A stretch of DNA of 64,000 nucleotides from Lachancea mirantina (taxonomy: Eukaryota; Ascomycota; Saccharomycetes; Saccharomycetales; Saccharomycetaceae), in the NCBI GenBank assembly GCA_900074745.1, contig LT598469.1, positions 1,178,001 through 1,242,000 of the forward strand. Direction: 5' to 3'. The translations under genes were made by a program, and so were the position numbers. Positions 17,821 through 27,806 of this stretch are shown here, piece by piece; position 1 is the first letter of the stretch; the number at the start of each line of letters is the position of its first letter. The notes beneath the pieces were generated by a model. That model was not told where the DNA came from. It saw only the letters and a program-made list of their open reading frames with translations, and made no database searches.

Positions 17821-19092
17821 ATCGAGACTTGTTAGGCTAAGGATAAGGCCTCAGAGTGGTCTAAAACGATCGCTTATTGTATGGAAAATGCTGATGAAAG
17901 ATCGGGTTTTGTTGAGAAGACTCTGTGAAAAACTATTGCATATTGTTTACCCTTTTCTCGAATTCGAAAAACCAAGATTTGTCAAAATTTAACTTCGTTC
18001 GGGTATCCAAAGCCAATGTAAATAAACCCTGTTTACTGTCAAGGTTTCCTACCGCCCTCACCTTCTTGCCATTCTTACCATTCACATTGTTGTCAAGTGT
18101 TGAGAGTATGTCGCCCTGGCAATTGAATCGTTCAATGGTCAAACGTCCTTACATTTATAAAATGGCAACGTTATAACGTTGGAACGTAGCTGAGATTTCG
18201 ACATCCATGTCTTTCCGCCGTCTCGTTCATTACTAACGGCCTTGGTCGCTTTGGACAACTTGGCTGTTGTGGAAAGCAAGACATATTCAAACTTCTTGGC
18301 CTGACGTTAAACTCAGAACAAACATGACCTCTATATCGCTGGTCAACCAGGGTCAATTATTGATAACACTGCTATCTTAAACTTGCGTTGCTTCAATCAT
18401 GTAGAAAAGTCATTGAATTTCGGACAACTGTAAGATTACGCAACGAGCACTAAAACTAGCAATGTAAGGAACAAAGCAGCGTCAGCGACTAGCAGTGTTA
18501 AACTGTGAAGTACTTATAAGCTAAAATATTCCTCGCTACGATCAAATTCGCATTACGTCGCGACGTCCACATTTTTATCCCGTTTACGCTACAGAAACCA
18601 TCAGTCGAAGCTAGATAGACATACCAGTGGCATGACAGACAGCGACTAAAGAGTAAAGAAATACCTATATATATGTTTATAAGAACTACTATAAGAGAAC
18701 GAAGTAGCTTCACTTTCGTCTGCAATTGTATGCGATTGCCCGTGATTGCCGGCTATTGTACTTTAATTCAGATACCGACAACAAGAGAGTTCAAATCTCA
18801 ATTTGTAGTTCGTATAAGAACCGTTTGTGAAAGAAAGGATAGCACCTGTAATATCAACAGTACAAAGCTCGAGTTAAGAATCCACGGGTATCAATATTCT
18901 GCCCAAATTTGAAGTCTAGGCAACTTGAACGGTGCCTTTGGCCTCAAGTTTGAGTGTCGCGAACGAGGTCTATGATATAGATGAAAATCTGCATCACGAT
19001 ATAATTCGAAGCCCAAGAGTTGATCTAGCTCAAAAAAGTAGTGTGCGCACAACAGAGTTTTAAGAAGGTGGTAGCTAGCAAGCCTGAGAACA
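17821..19092. other. 1.27 kb gene-poor gap where DYN1 lies in S. cerevisiae
   Basis: No open frame resembling dynein heavy chain or any other protein. It contains a perfect 16-bp palindrome, CAACGTTATAACGTTG, at 18166-18181. The right half forms the LCB3 promoter. Otherwise featureless AT-rich DNA. Confidence 0.4.
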
Positions 19093-20331
19093 ATGGCAAC
19101 AACAAGGAGCCGGTCGGCCACTGAGACTAGCCATAGTGTAACGTCGTTTGAAAATGTACCTCCGAAGATCGAGGCTACTCGGGAACCGTCGTTGCAGGAC
19201 CCTGGCAACCATTCGAGAGACCATTTCAAGAAAAGAATGAGCAAGACGAGATTCTGGATACGTGACAAGATGCTCAGGTTTACCGAAAACCAATCTGATA
19301 CTTTGTACGCCTGGCAATCACGATTTCGGCGCGATGCTCTGGACAGATATTTTGGATACACTTCGTTGATGGGATCGCACACATTTTACGTCATCATGCT
19401 GCCTCTACCACGCTGGTTGGGTATGAGTGCCGCGTCGCGTGATCTGGTTTATGTACTTGGTTATTCGATTTACTTGAGTGGGTATTTGAAAGACTACTGG
19501 TGTCTTCCACGGCCGGTCTCACCACCTCTCACTCGAGTCACTTTGAGCGGATACACGACCAAAGAGTATGGCGCCCCGAGTTCTCATACCGCCAACGCTA
19601 CGAGTGTTGCGATGCTTCTGGCCTGGTACTTGTATCTGTACGACGAAGGGTCGATGATCTGGAAAACGGTTGCAATGGCAAGCATTTTGTTCTACTACCT
19701 GACTTTGACTCTCGGCCGGATCTATTGCGGAATGCACGGCATTCTAGATATCGTCACAGGTGCAATGGTCGGCGCAGTATGTTTTGCAGGCCGATTCTGT
19801 GTGCATTACTACACCTCTTTTGATCAGGCAAGCATGCACGAGTGGGGTTGGTGGTTTCCGGTCACATCCATATCTTTCGGCTTATTTTTGCTATATTTCC
19901 ACGCGAAACCGGTCGACGAATGTCCATGTTTCGATGACAGTGTCGCGTTTATCGGCGTCATTGCAGGTATAGAGTGCTCTGACTGGCTCCAATTCCACGT
20001 CAATAATCCGGGGACTTTCCAAACAAGCTACGATTTCTCCACTCTGGGCATCAGAGGAACGATTTTGCGTACTTTCGTTGGGGTGTCTCTCGTGATCCTA
20101 TGGAAGAGCGTCATTGGGAAAAAAGTTATATTTTCAGTCCTCAACAGGCTGACTACAGATGACAGACACTTGTACGTGGTGCAACATAACGATGACAAGC
20201 AGTTACCAGAGATCTCCTTATTTCACGGTCGCTCAAACACCAATCTCATTGGGAGGTTCTTCCTTTATGCAGGTGTCCCGGCTGTTGTCGTCTTGGCATG
20301 CCCTCTGGCCTTCCGGGCATTGAATTTGTAA
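19093..20331 (+). CDS. LCB3: Dihydrosphingosine/long-chain-base 1-phosphate phosphatase
   Basis: 412 residues (Lcb3 409, Ysr3 404). The PAP2/lipid-phosphatase triad is complete: KDYWCLPRP (133-141), PSSH (162-165) and LGRIYCGMHG with Arg209 and catalytic His215. Eight or so membrane segments fill about 95-410. It dephosphorylates sphingoid-base phosphates at the ER so that exogenous and recycled bases enter ceramide synthesis. It replaces the S. cerevisiae pair LCB3 (YJL134W) and YSR3 (YKR053C). The ATG at 19093 is the first in frame. Confidence 0.94.
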   Translation: MATTRSRSATETSHSVTSFENVPPKIEATREPSLQDPGNHSRDHFKKRMSKTRFWIRDKMLRFTENQSDTLYAWQSRFRRDALDRYFGYTSLMGSHTFYVIMLPLPRWLGMSAASRDLVYVLGYSIYLSGYLKDYWCLPRPVSPPLTRVTLSGYTTKEYGAPSSHTANATSVAMLLAWYLYLYDEGSMIWKTVAMASILFYYLTLTLGRIYCGMHGILDIVTGAMVGAVCFAGRFCVHYYTSFDQASMHEWGWWFPVTSISFGLFLLYFHAKPVDECPCFDDSVAFIGVIAGIECSDWLQFHVNNPGTFQTSYDFSTLGIRGTILRTFVGVSLVILWKSVIGKKVIFSVLNRLTTDDRHLYVVQHNDDKQLPEISLFHGRSNTNLIGRFFLYAGVPAVVVLACPLAFRALNL

Positions 20332-20652
20332 ATCCGAGGGTTAAAGATAAGTGATAGATAGGTGTAAAAATTTTTAAAGCTCGCTGATGTCTGCAGGAAA
20401 CAGGCGAAGAAGCTGTGTAAGAACGTTAGATCGAACGACATACCGTGGATATTCGTTTCCATCTCCTCGTGTCACTTTTATGCCGCTACCGCTTGCTCAG
20501 AAAGAAGAAAAAACACTTCAAACTTTTCGTACCTACCAGCGATACCTTTTTATCTAAAAACCTTATGTATTGAGTATTCGTCGCCCTTACAGCATGTCTA
20601 TCTTTATTTTTCCGGGAGGCTGTGATAACGTAATCTACCATATGCAGGGTCC
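20332..20652. other. 3' flank of LCB3
   Basis: Convergent intergenic space, AT-rich, leading into the perfect palindrome at 20653. No gene seen. Confidence 0.35.
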
Positions 20653-20686
20653 TGTTCCTTTGTGCCTACATAGGCACAAAGGAACA
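20653..20686. terminator. Perfect 16-bp inverted repeat (34 bp) at the 3' end of the small minus-strand gene
   Basis: TGTTCCTTTGTGCCTA, CA, TAGGCACAAAGGAACA: both 16-nt arms match perfectly with a 2-nt centre. In RNA this would fold as about a 15-bp stem with an ACAU-type loop. It lies 5 nt past the TGA of the small gene at 20692-20970 and about 320 bp past LCB3. The terminator or 3'-end role is inference from placement; a DNA-level role is equally possible. Confidence 0.5.
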
Positions 20687-20691
20687 TATAA

Positions 20692-20970
20692 TCATTTTAG
20701 ACGTCTATCGCCGCCAACAAGGGACCTTTTTGCTGCTACCGAAGCACTGAGAGGTCCATATGTCTTGGCAATTTGACGGTATTCCTTAAAAGACGAGAAA
20801 CTGTTCCCGCTGGATTTCCAACCAGTTGACACGTTCGCTGCGGTGCTACCGATAGCCACATCGGAACTTAAACGCTGACTGAGGTTCTTAACAGCAGCTT
20901 TCTGAGCTGAGCTAGTTGCGGTAACAGCCGCGTGCATTGTTCTGCGGGATAACATGACCGAGAGTTGCAT
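20692..20970 (-). CDS. Small probable mitochondrial protein (YJL133C-A position)
   Basis: 92 residues with a basic, Ser/Ala-rich, acid-free N-terminus (MQLSVMLSRRTMHAAVTATSSAQKAAVKNLSQR) of mitochondrial presequence type, then FSSFKEYRQIAKTYGPLSAS and a basic end GGDRRLK. No membrane segment is obvious. I do not recognise a family. S. cerevisiae has a small ORF, YJL133C-A, in the same place and orientation between LCB3 and MRS3, reported in mitochondria, and this is the likely counterpart. It has its own ATG and shares an 895-bp divergent promoter with MRS4. A perfect hairpin follows its stop codon. Confidence 0.6.
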   Translation of the reverse strand: MQLSVMLSRRTMHAAVTATSSAQKAAVKNLSQRLSSDVAIGSTAANVSTGWKSSGNSFSSFKEYRQIAKTYGPLSASVAAKRSLVGGDRRLK

Positions 20971-21865
20971 TTTTGCAATGAATGTTAAAATAAAGTTTTA
21001 GATTGAGTGATTAATAACACTTGTTCAGTATCGAGATGGAGCAAATGCGAGAGCAAGGTCCTTTTTAAACAAGCATTCCGCAAATGTTTGTTGCCTTTTA
21101 TTCTAATGTCATTCTTTTATGTCAAGTTGGGTGTCGTTCCGGTTGTCGTTTTCTTATCAGAAAGCGTGACCAATACAGAAGTGCGCGGGAACTTTGGCAG
21201 CATCGGAATCAACCGAGACGAGAAGCAATGGCGGAAGAGAACGCAAGCGCAGCCTTCGCATGGAACGGTGTAAACTCAAAGGCTCGAAGTACTGAGTCGT
21301 AAACCGTCATTTGCGTTGAGAAATACTACACTGTCCTTCTATTAGGCACCAAAATTTTAAATTGGAATCTAGAACAGATGTCAACGCTCCTACGATTAAT
21401 CAGCTTTGGAGCATCAAGATTAGTATTATTTTGTAAGAGCAACGCACGGCACCTAGTATTCTAGTATTATTGCCGCGCAATCTTGTCAAGTCGGCCATTA
21501 AACGTAAAAAGTGAATACACCTCTCAAATCATGCCTTTTCAATCAAATTGAATCGGTCATAGTGGTGTTTGAAAGCCGGAATTAGCTTGGAAATCTAAAG
21601 CATTTTAAAAGCGCCTTGTGTCTTAAAAATGGATCCATCCCACAGCCGTTTCTTAACTCCGGTTCCTCTAGTGTTTTGCACCTCTTTCATATTATCAAAT
21701 CTTGAAATTTTTCACTACGACATATGACGATAAGCATAGAATTTTCAAGGTGAAAAATAGGTGCCAATAGCACGAGCTCAAGAAATTGAATAAAGTCAGG
21801 TAAACCCCAAGTGAAGGCTTTGGACGAGACTGTGACTGTGGGTGGCTCCAGCAACACATCGAGCC
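20971..21865. promoter_or_regulatory. Divergent promoter of the small gene and MRS4
   Basis: 895 bp. An open frame at 21007-21273 has no family resemblance and is probably chance. A short direct repeat, ctagtatt, occurs near 21450. No Aft-type TGCACCC site was found although MRS4 is iron-regulated in S. cerevisiae. Confidence 0.35.
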
Positions 21866-22801
21866 ATGGATGAAGAAATAGATTACGAAGCGCTTCCGGC
21901 AAATGCGCCACTTTCCCAGCAACTTGCTGCCGGAGCATTTGCGGGCATCATGGAACATTCGATCATGTTTCCGATTGATGCGATAAAGACTCGAATGCAG
22001 GCGATGAGTTCGAGTGTTGGCACAGTAGAAACGGCGGCGAAGTTGCCATCGACGATCATTCAGCAAATATCCAAAATTTCTACGACGGAAGGGTCGATGG
22101 CCCTATGGAAGGGAGTTCAATCTGTAATTTTGGGTGCGGGTCCAGCCCACGCGGTTTATTTTGCGACATACGAGATGTGCAAAGGGTATTTGATCGATCC
22201 CGAAGACTTCCAAACGCATCAACCGCTCAAAACAGCCGCCAGTGGTGTAGCTGCCACCATTGCGGCCGATGCCCTCATGAACCCATTTGATACCATTAAG
22301 CAACGGATGCAACTGCAGTATGGAACCGCGGATAAAATGTGGTCAACGGCAAGCAAAATGTACAGAAATGAGGGACTTGCATCGTTCTTTTATTCTTACC
22401 CTACTACAATTGCAATGAATATACCGTTTGCGGCTTTCAATTTCGTCATTTACGAGTCTTCCACCAAGGTGTTCAACCCTTCGAATTCATACAATCCACT
22501 CGTTCACTGTCTGTGCGGAGGCATCAGTGGGGGCACTTGCGCGGCTCTCACCACACCCCTCGATTGTATCAAGACGGCACTTCAAGTGCGCGGCAGTGAC
22601 CGCGTCGTGCATCCGCTCTTCAAAGAAGCGGACACGTTCTCAAAAGCTGCGAAGGCAATTCATCAGATATATGGCTGGCGAGGTTTCCTTCGTGGCTTGA
22701 AACCAAGGATCATTAGCAACATGCCGGCAACGGCCATTTCTTGGACTGCATACGAGTGTGCAAAGCACTTCCTTTTCAATGCGCAGTTTTTGAATAACTG
22801 A
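21866..22801 (+). CDS. MRS4: Mitochondrial iron carrier Mrs3/Mrs4
   Basis: 311 residues, close to S. cerevisiae Mrs3/Mrs4 in length. The N-terminus MDEEIDYEALP matches theirs, so the ATG at 21866 is chosen. Three carrier repeats each show the signature: FPIDAIKTR (about 40), NPFDTIKQR (about 145) and TPLDCIKTA (about 240), with six membrane helices. It brings Fe2+ (and possibly Cu) into the matrix for haem and Fe-S synthesis, and in S. cerevisiae overexpression suppresses mitochondrial splicing defects. One gene replaces MRS3 (YJL133W) and MRS4 (YKR052C). Convergent with the YKR051W orthologue. Confidence 0.96.
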   Translation: MDEEIDYEALPANAPLSQQLAAGAFAGIMEHSIMFPIDAIKTRMQAMSSSVGTVETAAKLPSTIIQQISKISTTEGSMALWKGVQSVILGAGPAHAVYFATYEMCKGYLIDPEDFQTHQPLKTAASGVAATIAADALMNPFDTIKQRMQLQYGTADKMWSTASKMYRNEGLASFFYSYPTTIAMNIPFAAFNFVIYESSTKVFNPSNSYNPLVHCLCGGISGGTCAALTTPLDCIKTALQVRGSDRVVHPLFKEADTFSKAAKAIHQIYGWRGFLRGLKPRIISNMPATAISWTAYECAKHFLFNAQFLNN

Positions 22802-23040
22802 GTGCGAAACCTAAAGCAAGTGTCTGAAGAGATTTAGGGAAGGCGGCAAATTTGTTTTCCGACCGACTCCTCTACGAGTAGTCCCTGCACTCAAAAATAC
22901 TCTAGCATTTCGTTTATGTTGCATGGACAGTGCGTCCAGCCTTTAATGCATTAACTTGTGTATAGTAAGGTCCCGAGACTATGTGGATGTTTTTAATAAC
23001 TAGTCTCGAAGTCCGAATAAGAAAAAATTCCCGATAATAA

Positions 23041-24276
23041 TCACACACTTTGCGGCGTCTCTAAGTTGCCTCGTAGTCTGGCCATACTTCGGGTATGCTT
23101 ATAAGCGTCTACATCCCATATTATAGGATAATTAGGATCTTCGGGAATGTAACCCCGAACGTCACCAAGAAATTCTGTCCAAGGGTCTTCCTCATTTGTG
23201 GTCCCGTATGTAACCTGCGATGGACGACCTCGATTATTGGTTATCCAGTACCTTTCCCTGCCTCCCTCAGAAAACCGTAGGCCCTCGTTGAGCATATGCA
23301 TTCTCGTCCGCATATTTTGCATGGCTAAAACAGCTTCTGCTGAATCGAAATTTCGGTGCGTATAGTCGTCGCCACGAAAAGTCGTTTTGAAGTCCCAGAT
23401 AAGGTCGCCAAAGCCTAGCCAATCTCTCAGGGCATACCCAAATGTCAAACGCGCCGCTCCAGGTAAACTCCTTGCAGAATAAGGTTCCCAGTTAAATGCG
23501 ATCAAATGCCCTACTGCAAATCCAATCATTTCCACACATAACATGGCATTCTGGTAAACATATCCGTAATCTACGTCTGCACTTTGTTCGATCACACCAT
23601 AGTAGCTCAAAATACTGATCACCATGCCTTGCCAATAGGAGGCAAAAATGATGAGCTTAACACACAGAAATTTCGGCCATGGATGGTACTGCTGCAGTTC
23701 CTTATAAAGACACTTCCAAAATAGAGCCAGATCGTAGAGTGACAATGTTGCAGAAATGTTATACAGAACAATCCAAACCCTATGATTCCAACCATACTTG
23801 TAACTAAAAGTCATGGCTAAGCAATATACGGGCTTGAACCATACGTATTGTAGGATGCCTCGTTTCACGGCCAAAAAGTCAGAGGGACTCGACATGTCGA
23901 CACGAGGCAATACCGCACCAATGAAACAGATCGGGTGTCGTACCGCAGCTTTTCCCATGCATAATTCAGTAATAATTCTTCTCTCTCCGCCAAGAATAAG
24001 TGTCAAAAGCGAAAAGAATGTGTATATCACGAAGGCTTCATATATTTCTCTTATGGGTTCCGTCCACGTCTGAGCCCACTGTGGTTTAAAACACGCCAAA
24101 AGACAAGTTACACTAAACAACGGTACCATAACTTGAATTCTTACGATTAATCGCTGTTCACTTGGTTTTCTGTAGTTTATCAGCTGTCGACATATCGATA
24201 TCGATGAGATAACGACACTCAGAAAGGAGCTTAAAACACACAACTGTAACCACCACTTTGGCACATAGTATTCCAT
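23041..24276 (-). CDS. DUF300/TMEM184-family membrane protein (YKR051W orthologue)
   Basis: 411 residues (418 in YKR051W). About seven membrane segments are visible between 8 and 270 (for example LCVLSSFLSVVISSISI, IQVMVPLFSVTCLLAC, AFVIYTFFSLLTLILG). Family blocks include YFKPVYC-type WFKPVYCLAM, the LYNISATLSLYDLALFWKC segment and GHLIAFNWEPYS near the last helix. The C-terminal 130 residues are hydrophilic and cytosolic. The family is related to the OST-alpha transporters; the yeast function is unknown. Placement beside MRS4 and YJL132W fits YKR051W. Confidence 0.9.
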   Translation of the reverse strand: MEYYVPKWWLQLCVLSSFLSVVISSISICRQLINYRKPSEQRLIVRIQVMVPLFSVTCLLACFKPQWAQTWTEPIREIYEAFVIYTFFSLLTLILGGERRIITELCMGKAAVRHPICFIGAVLPRVDMSSPSDFLAVKRGILQYVWFKPVYCLAMTFSYKYGWNHRVWIVLYNISATLSLYDLALFWKCLYKELQQYHPWPKFLCVKLIIFASYWQGMVISILSYYGVIEQSADVDYGYVYQNAMLCVEMIGFAVGHLIAFNWEPYSARSLPGAARLTFGYALRDWLGFGDLIWDFKTTFRGDDYTHRNFDSAEAVLAMQNMRTRMHMLNEGLRFSEGGRERYWITNNRGRPSQVTYGTTNEEDPWTEFLGDVRGYIPEDPNYPIIWDVDAYKHTRSMARLRGNLETPQSV

Positions 24277-24452
24277 TTATCAGTTCCGAAATCTTCCTTA
24301 GCTCTAATTTGATGCTGCAAGAGGACCTTGTTGAGCTCGTTTTGTCGTCTGTCGTATTATGGGTTCTTTGATCTTAGGGTCTTTAAATAAATTGACGATG
24401 ATGATGACAACCCGAATTCTTGAAAAACGTTCTCTTAAAAAATCATATATAA

Positions 24453-26672
24453 ATGAACCCTCTAGTATGCACATTTCTGACCTTGAGATGTGTTTGGGCA
24501 GCTGGTGTTGGTGTCCATTTGACGGTGTTAGCAAGGACACTTTTAGCACCGCAAGATGAATTGTTTTCTAGTTCTTTAAGAGCCGGAGCGTTTTTCCCAG
24601 ATGCTCTTTATAGTTGTGGGACGAACTCCGAATGGCACGATTTTGCTGAGGATTGTCATTGGCCGAATTTCCTGGTGAAAGGTGTGAAACTGTGGCATGA
24701 GCGATACGACTCACAGCAGCTTTCACCAGGTGCCCAAAAATTGAAGTCGTTTCTTATTGGAGTTCTAACGCATCAAGTTGTGGATGTTTCGTGGCATTCG
24801 CTGGTCGAGAATTACAGAAGTCATGGTCTCATTAAAGTGTTAGCAGGTCTAGAGTTTGACGGAATCTACGAAAAAGCGCATAATTATGCGGATACTTTTG
24901 GTGATTTACTTGTATTGGCCGGTGTAGTGCGCGATGGGCACGACGATTGGCTCTTTTACACTGAGGAGGATTGGGAATTGCCCGAAAAAAAGGATCTGAT
25001 GGAATTGGTGCATAGAATGGGACTTTATTCGATAGATTTCTGGGGATTGGATGCGTGCGTGCGTCGCGGCAAAATTGCTATGACGACGGAAATATATTCT
25101 TTGCTCGAAAGGCGAAGACAGGTGCTTACACTGCCATACGGGCTTTCACCGCGTGCTCGAGAGCTCATTCAGGAGCATTGGATGGGCGGCGAATTCGACT
25201 GTGCCGCGATGGTAAACAAATGTCTAGGTGGGTTTTTGGCCTTGTTCGAACCAAGCTCCACACTTTCCGATACAGAAATATTGAACAAAATTCGCATATG
25301 TGCAACTTTGCCGGAAACCGAAGGGCCATACGGCGTTGAGGATAGCGTGCTGCAGAGCACGAGACTCTTAATTCAAACAGGCGCGGGTGATATGTTATTG
25401 GTGTCTCCGCTGAAGCAATTATCAAGATTTGGTGCCAGCATGAAGCTTGGCCGTTTCCTCAATGGCGAAATCTGCCTGGCTGTAGGCGCACCACTTGAAG
25501 ATTCGAGAGGCTCCGTTTATGTGATTCCTTGGAGATTTTTGGTTGGCGAAAATCGTGCGCTGGGGAGTTTGGACGCGGTCAACAACTTTTACGGTGATAG
25601 CGTCGAATGCTATACGGTAGGTGAAATAGACTTCTTAGCAGTGACTGACAGTGGAGGAAACTCGGTACATTTTTACCTCAGTGGGTCTGAGAAACTCGTC
25701 ATAGTTGATTCGGATTGCGAATCTCATCACTTTTCGTTGTCTTGCGTGCAAAAATTGTTCGACGACGATGTGCCTGCCCTGATTTTCTCTGATCCGTATT
25801 ATGGCTTCAATGAAACCGGAAAAGTTTATATTGTCGATGGCCACCAAATCTCAAATCTCCTGGTGCAAGGAACTCGCCAGGAAACGGTATTTTCTTCTTT
25901 GAATAAAATTACTCTTGAATTGCCAAAACCACTGGCCTATCAGCATTTTGGATCACAAGTTGCCAGTTCATGCGGTGGTGCAAACCAATCTGGCTTTCTT
26001 TACTTATCTGCTCAAGGACTTGGGATAGTACTGATGTATGACTTGGCCGAGATCTTAAGATTTGGTTCGAAGTCCTCCCCGCGATACGTTTTAGAGGAAA
26101 ATAAGGTTTTGCCTTGGGATGAAGGTGCTTTGCTTGAAAACCGAAAGATAAAGCCTTCTAATCAGCATGGAATGTTTGGAAAAGAAGTGCTCACTTGGGT
26201 GTATGAGGAGAAGAAGTACACCGCAATCTCGCAGCACTTGCAAAATATGGTCTATATTTTCAGAGAATTCGGTGATGACGTGAAATTTCATATGAAGGTC
26301 GCTTTAGATACAGCAACTGAATTAGCCAACATACCAGCTACTATCGGCTTTGGGGCGGGAATTACTTATGATACTAATCAAGAAAGATTGCTCATATCTT
26401 CACCGGGAAGTTTCAACGCGGAAGGAGCAATTTGGAATATAGCAATGCGGGACATTGCCGAAGCCGCGGAGAAATGGCGCTTGCCATGCATGTATGTCAC
26501 AATTCCAAAAAATCTATTAGTCACTGGGCAAACGCTTGACAAGAAGGGGGTAATAGATTTTGGAAAAATTCTTTTAGCAGGTCCCGATAGCAAAGTAATA
26601 ATTGGCATCCCGAACATGGGTTATGGTAATATGAGGAACAATAAGTTAATAGGCGGATTCGCAATTGTGTGA
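24453..26672 (+). CDS. Secreted or vacuolar GPI-phospholipase D-like protein (YJL132W orthologue)
   Basis: 739 residues (750 in YJL132W). A signal peptide covers about 1-25. The N-terminal zinc-dependent phospholipase C/D domain (about 30-200) shows the expected metal ligands: AGAFFPDALYSCG, HDFAEDCHWPNF and IGVLTHQVVDVSWHSL. The C-terminal part (about 310-735) carries beta-propeller FG-GAP-type repeats (for example QLSRFGASMKLGRFLNGEICLAVGAP and FGSQVASSCGGA). In mammals GPLD1 cleaves GPI anchors; in yeast the activity is unproven. Divergent from the YKR051W orthologue across 176 bp and convergent with AIM23. Confidence 0.9.
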   Translation: MNPLVCTFLTLRCVWAAGVGVHLTVLARTLLAPQDELFSSSLRAGAFFPDALYSCGTNSEWHDFAEDCHWPNFLVKGVKLWHERYDSQQLSPGAQKLKSFLIGVLTHQVVDVSWHSLVENYRSHGLIKVLAGLEFDGIYEKAHNYADTFGDLLVLAGVVRDGHDDWLFYTEEDWELPEKKDLMELVHRMGLYSIDFWGLDACVRRGKIAMTTEIYSLLERRRQVLTLPYGLSPRARELIQEHWMGGEFDCAAMVNKCLGGFLALFEPSSTLSDTEILNKIRICATLPETEGPYGVEDSVLQSTRLLIQTGAGDMLLVSPLKQLSRFGASMKLGRFLNGEICLAVGAPLEDSRGSVYVIPWRFLVGENRALGSLDAVNNFYGDSVECYTVGEIDFLAVTDSGGNSVHFYLSGSEKLVIVDSDCESHHFSLSCVQKLFDDDVPALIFSDPYYGFNETGKVYIVDGHQISNLLVQGTRQETVFSSLNKITLELPKPLAYQHFGSQVASSCGGANQSGFLYLSAQGLGIVLMYDLAEILRFGSKSSPRYVLEENKVLPWDEGALLENRKIKPSNQHGMFGKEVLTWVYEEKKYTAISQHLQNMVYIFREFGDDVKFHMKVALDTATELANIPATIGFGAGITYDTNQERLLISSPGSFNAEGAIWNIAMRDIAEAAEKWRLPCMYVTIPKNLLVTGQTLDKKGVIDFGKILLAGPDSKVIIGIPNMGYGNMRNNKLIGGFAIV

Positions 26673-26729
26673 GTTATTCCAAAATCATCACGAAATTAAA
26701 AATGGTATATACAGGTTATTAAAAGGTGT

Positions 26730-27806
26730 TTAGCATGACTGGATAAGATTGGCGTTTGTTCTCTTCTGGGCCTCTCTTAACCTCTTCTTTTCGACCCTCT
26801 TCTCGATCTTAGCCTGCTTTTCCCTCCGATTATGCTCTTTAATTGTCTTCTTCTCATCGGAGTTCCCTGAACTCTTTGATGCAAGTTTCATTATTAGACG
26901 AGTTTCTGATGAACCTTCGAGAGTGTAAGATGCATTAGAATTCTCAGCAATTTTTTGAAGAGCTTCAACGATGAATTCTCTCCTTTTTAGTTCTTTCTTT
27001 GAAATGTTGTTCTGGATTGGGGCTGAGCTGTTCGTTGAATTAAAATCATTTGTCCAATTTGCCTTGCTTAGTGCGTCTTTAGAATCGACATAAAGATGAA
27101 CTTTGAGCCCTTTCTGCAGCTGACTTTCGATTTCGTTAGCCTTCTGATTCACCAGATCAGAATCTGATATCTGCCAGGAAACCTTTATTTGTTTGATGCA
27201 ACTATCTTTGTCCTTTTCGGGTTTCTTACCGGTTCTCGCTGAAATTCCTAATCTTGACAGCTCTTTCTCTTTTCGGCTAGCAATCGCATCTGAATATCGC
27301 TTCAGAGCGGTCTTGGCTTCAACTATCTTAATAAGGGGTATTTTGCTTCCATGCTGCTCTTCAACGTCAACTAGTATAAGACCTTGACTGGATAAATCTA
27401 TTTTCTCTGGAAGAGTTTGAATTTGTACCTCTTCTAACTTGTTGCTCTCCGTATTGACCATTTTGACAATTCCACGACTATTGATCTTAATAGACCTTTC
27501 AATTATCCAATTTGCCGCCTGCTGAGCCCTCTCATTACCACCGCTCCATCTTAGAGCCAGTCGCTTACGATGTGAAGACAGTCCAATCGGTTTGGCTCTT
27601 TTCTTGGGAATTACCTGTCTCGAAAATTTATCATCTCTGTGATTCGACTTTTGCGACTTCAGTAAGGCTGTTGTGTTCAGAAGAATGTCATTGTTGGTTC
27701 TTGCGTTCTCTTTTTGATGTCGCGCTCGATTGGTGAAAAACCTGCTCGAGATTGAAGGCAGGATTTTTAATTGATTCTGGCACGAATATTTGAGGCTTGT
27801 TAACAT
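26730..27806 (-). CDS. AIM23: Mitochondrial translation initiation factor 3 (Aim23)
   Basis: 358 residues from the ATG at 27806, against 356 in S. cerevisiae (YJL131C); in-frame codons further upstream contain no ATG. The N-terminus (MLTSLKYSCQNQLKILPSI) is a mitochondrial presequence. The middle (about 105-190) resembles the IF3 N domain with linker, and about 205-300 (IKQIKVSWQISDSDLVNQKANEIESQL) the IF3 C domain. The last 45 residues are Lys/Arg/Glu-rich and helical. It tunes initiation on mitochondrial ribosomes. It ends 57 bp from the convergent YJL132W orthologue. Confidence 0.9.
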   Translation of the reverse strand: MLTSLKYSCQNQLKILPSISSRFFTNRARHQKENARTNNDILLNTTALLKSQKSNHRDDKFSRQVIPKKRAKPIGLSSHRKRLALRWSGGNERAQQAANWIIERSIKINSRGIVKMVNTESNKLEEVQIQTLPEKIDLSSQGLILVDVEEQHGSKIPLIKIVEAKTALKRYSDAIASRKEKELSRLGISARTGKKPEKDKDSCIKQIKVSWQISDSDLVNQKANEIESQLQKGLKVHLYVDSKDALSKANWTNDFNSTNSSAPIQNNISKKELKRREFIVEALQKIAENSNASYTLEGSSETRLIMKLASKSSGNSDEKKTIKEHNRREKQAKIEKRVEKKRLREAQKRTNANLIQSC

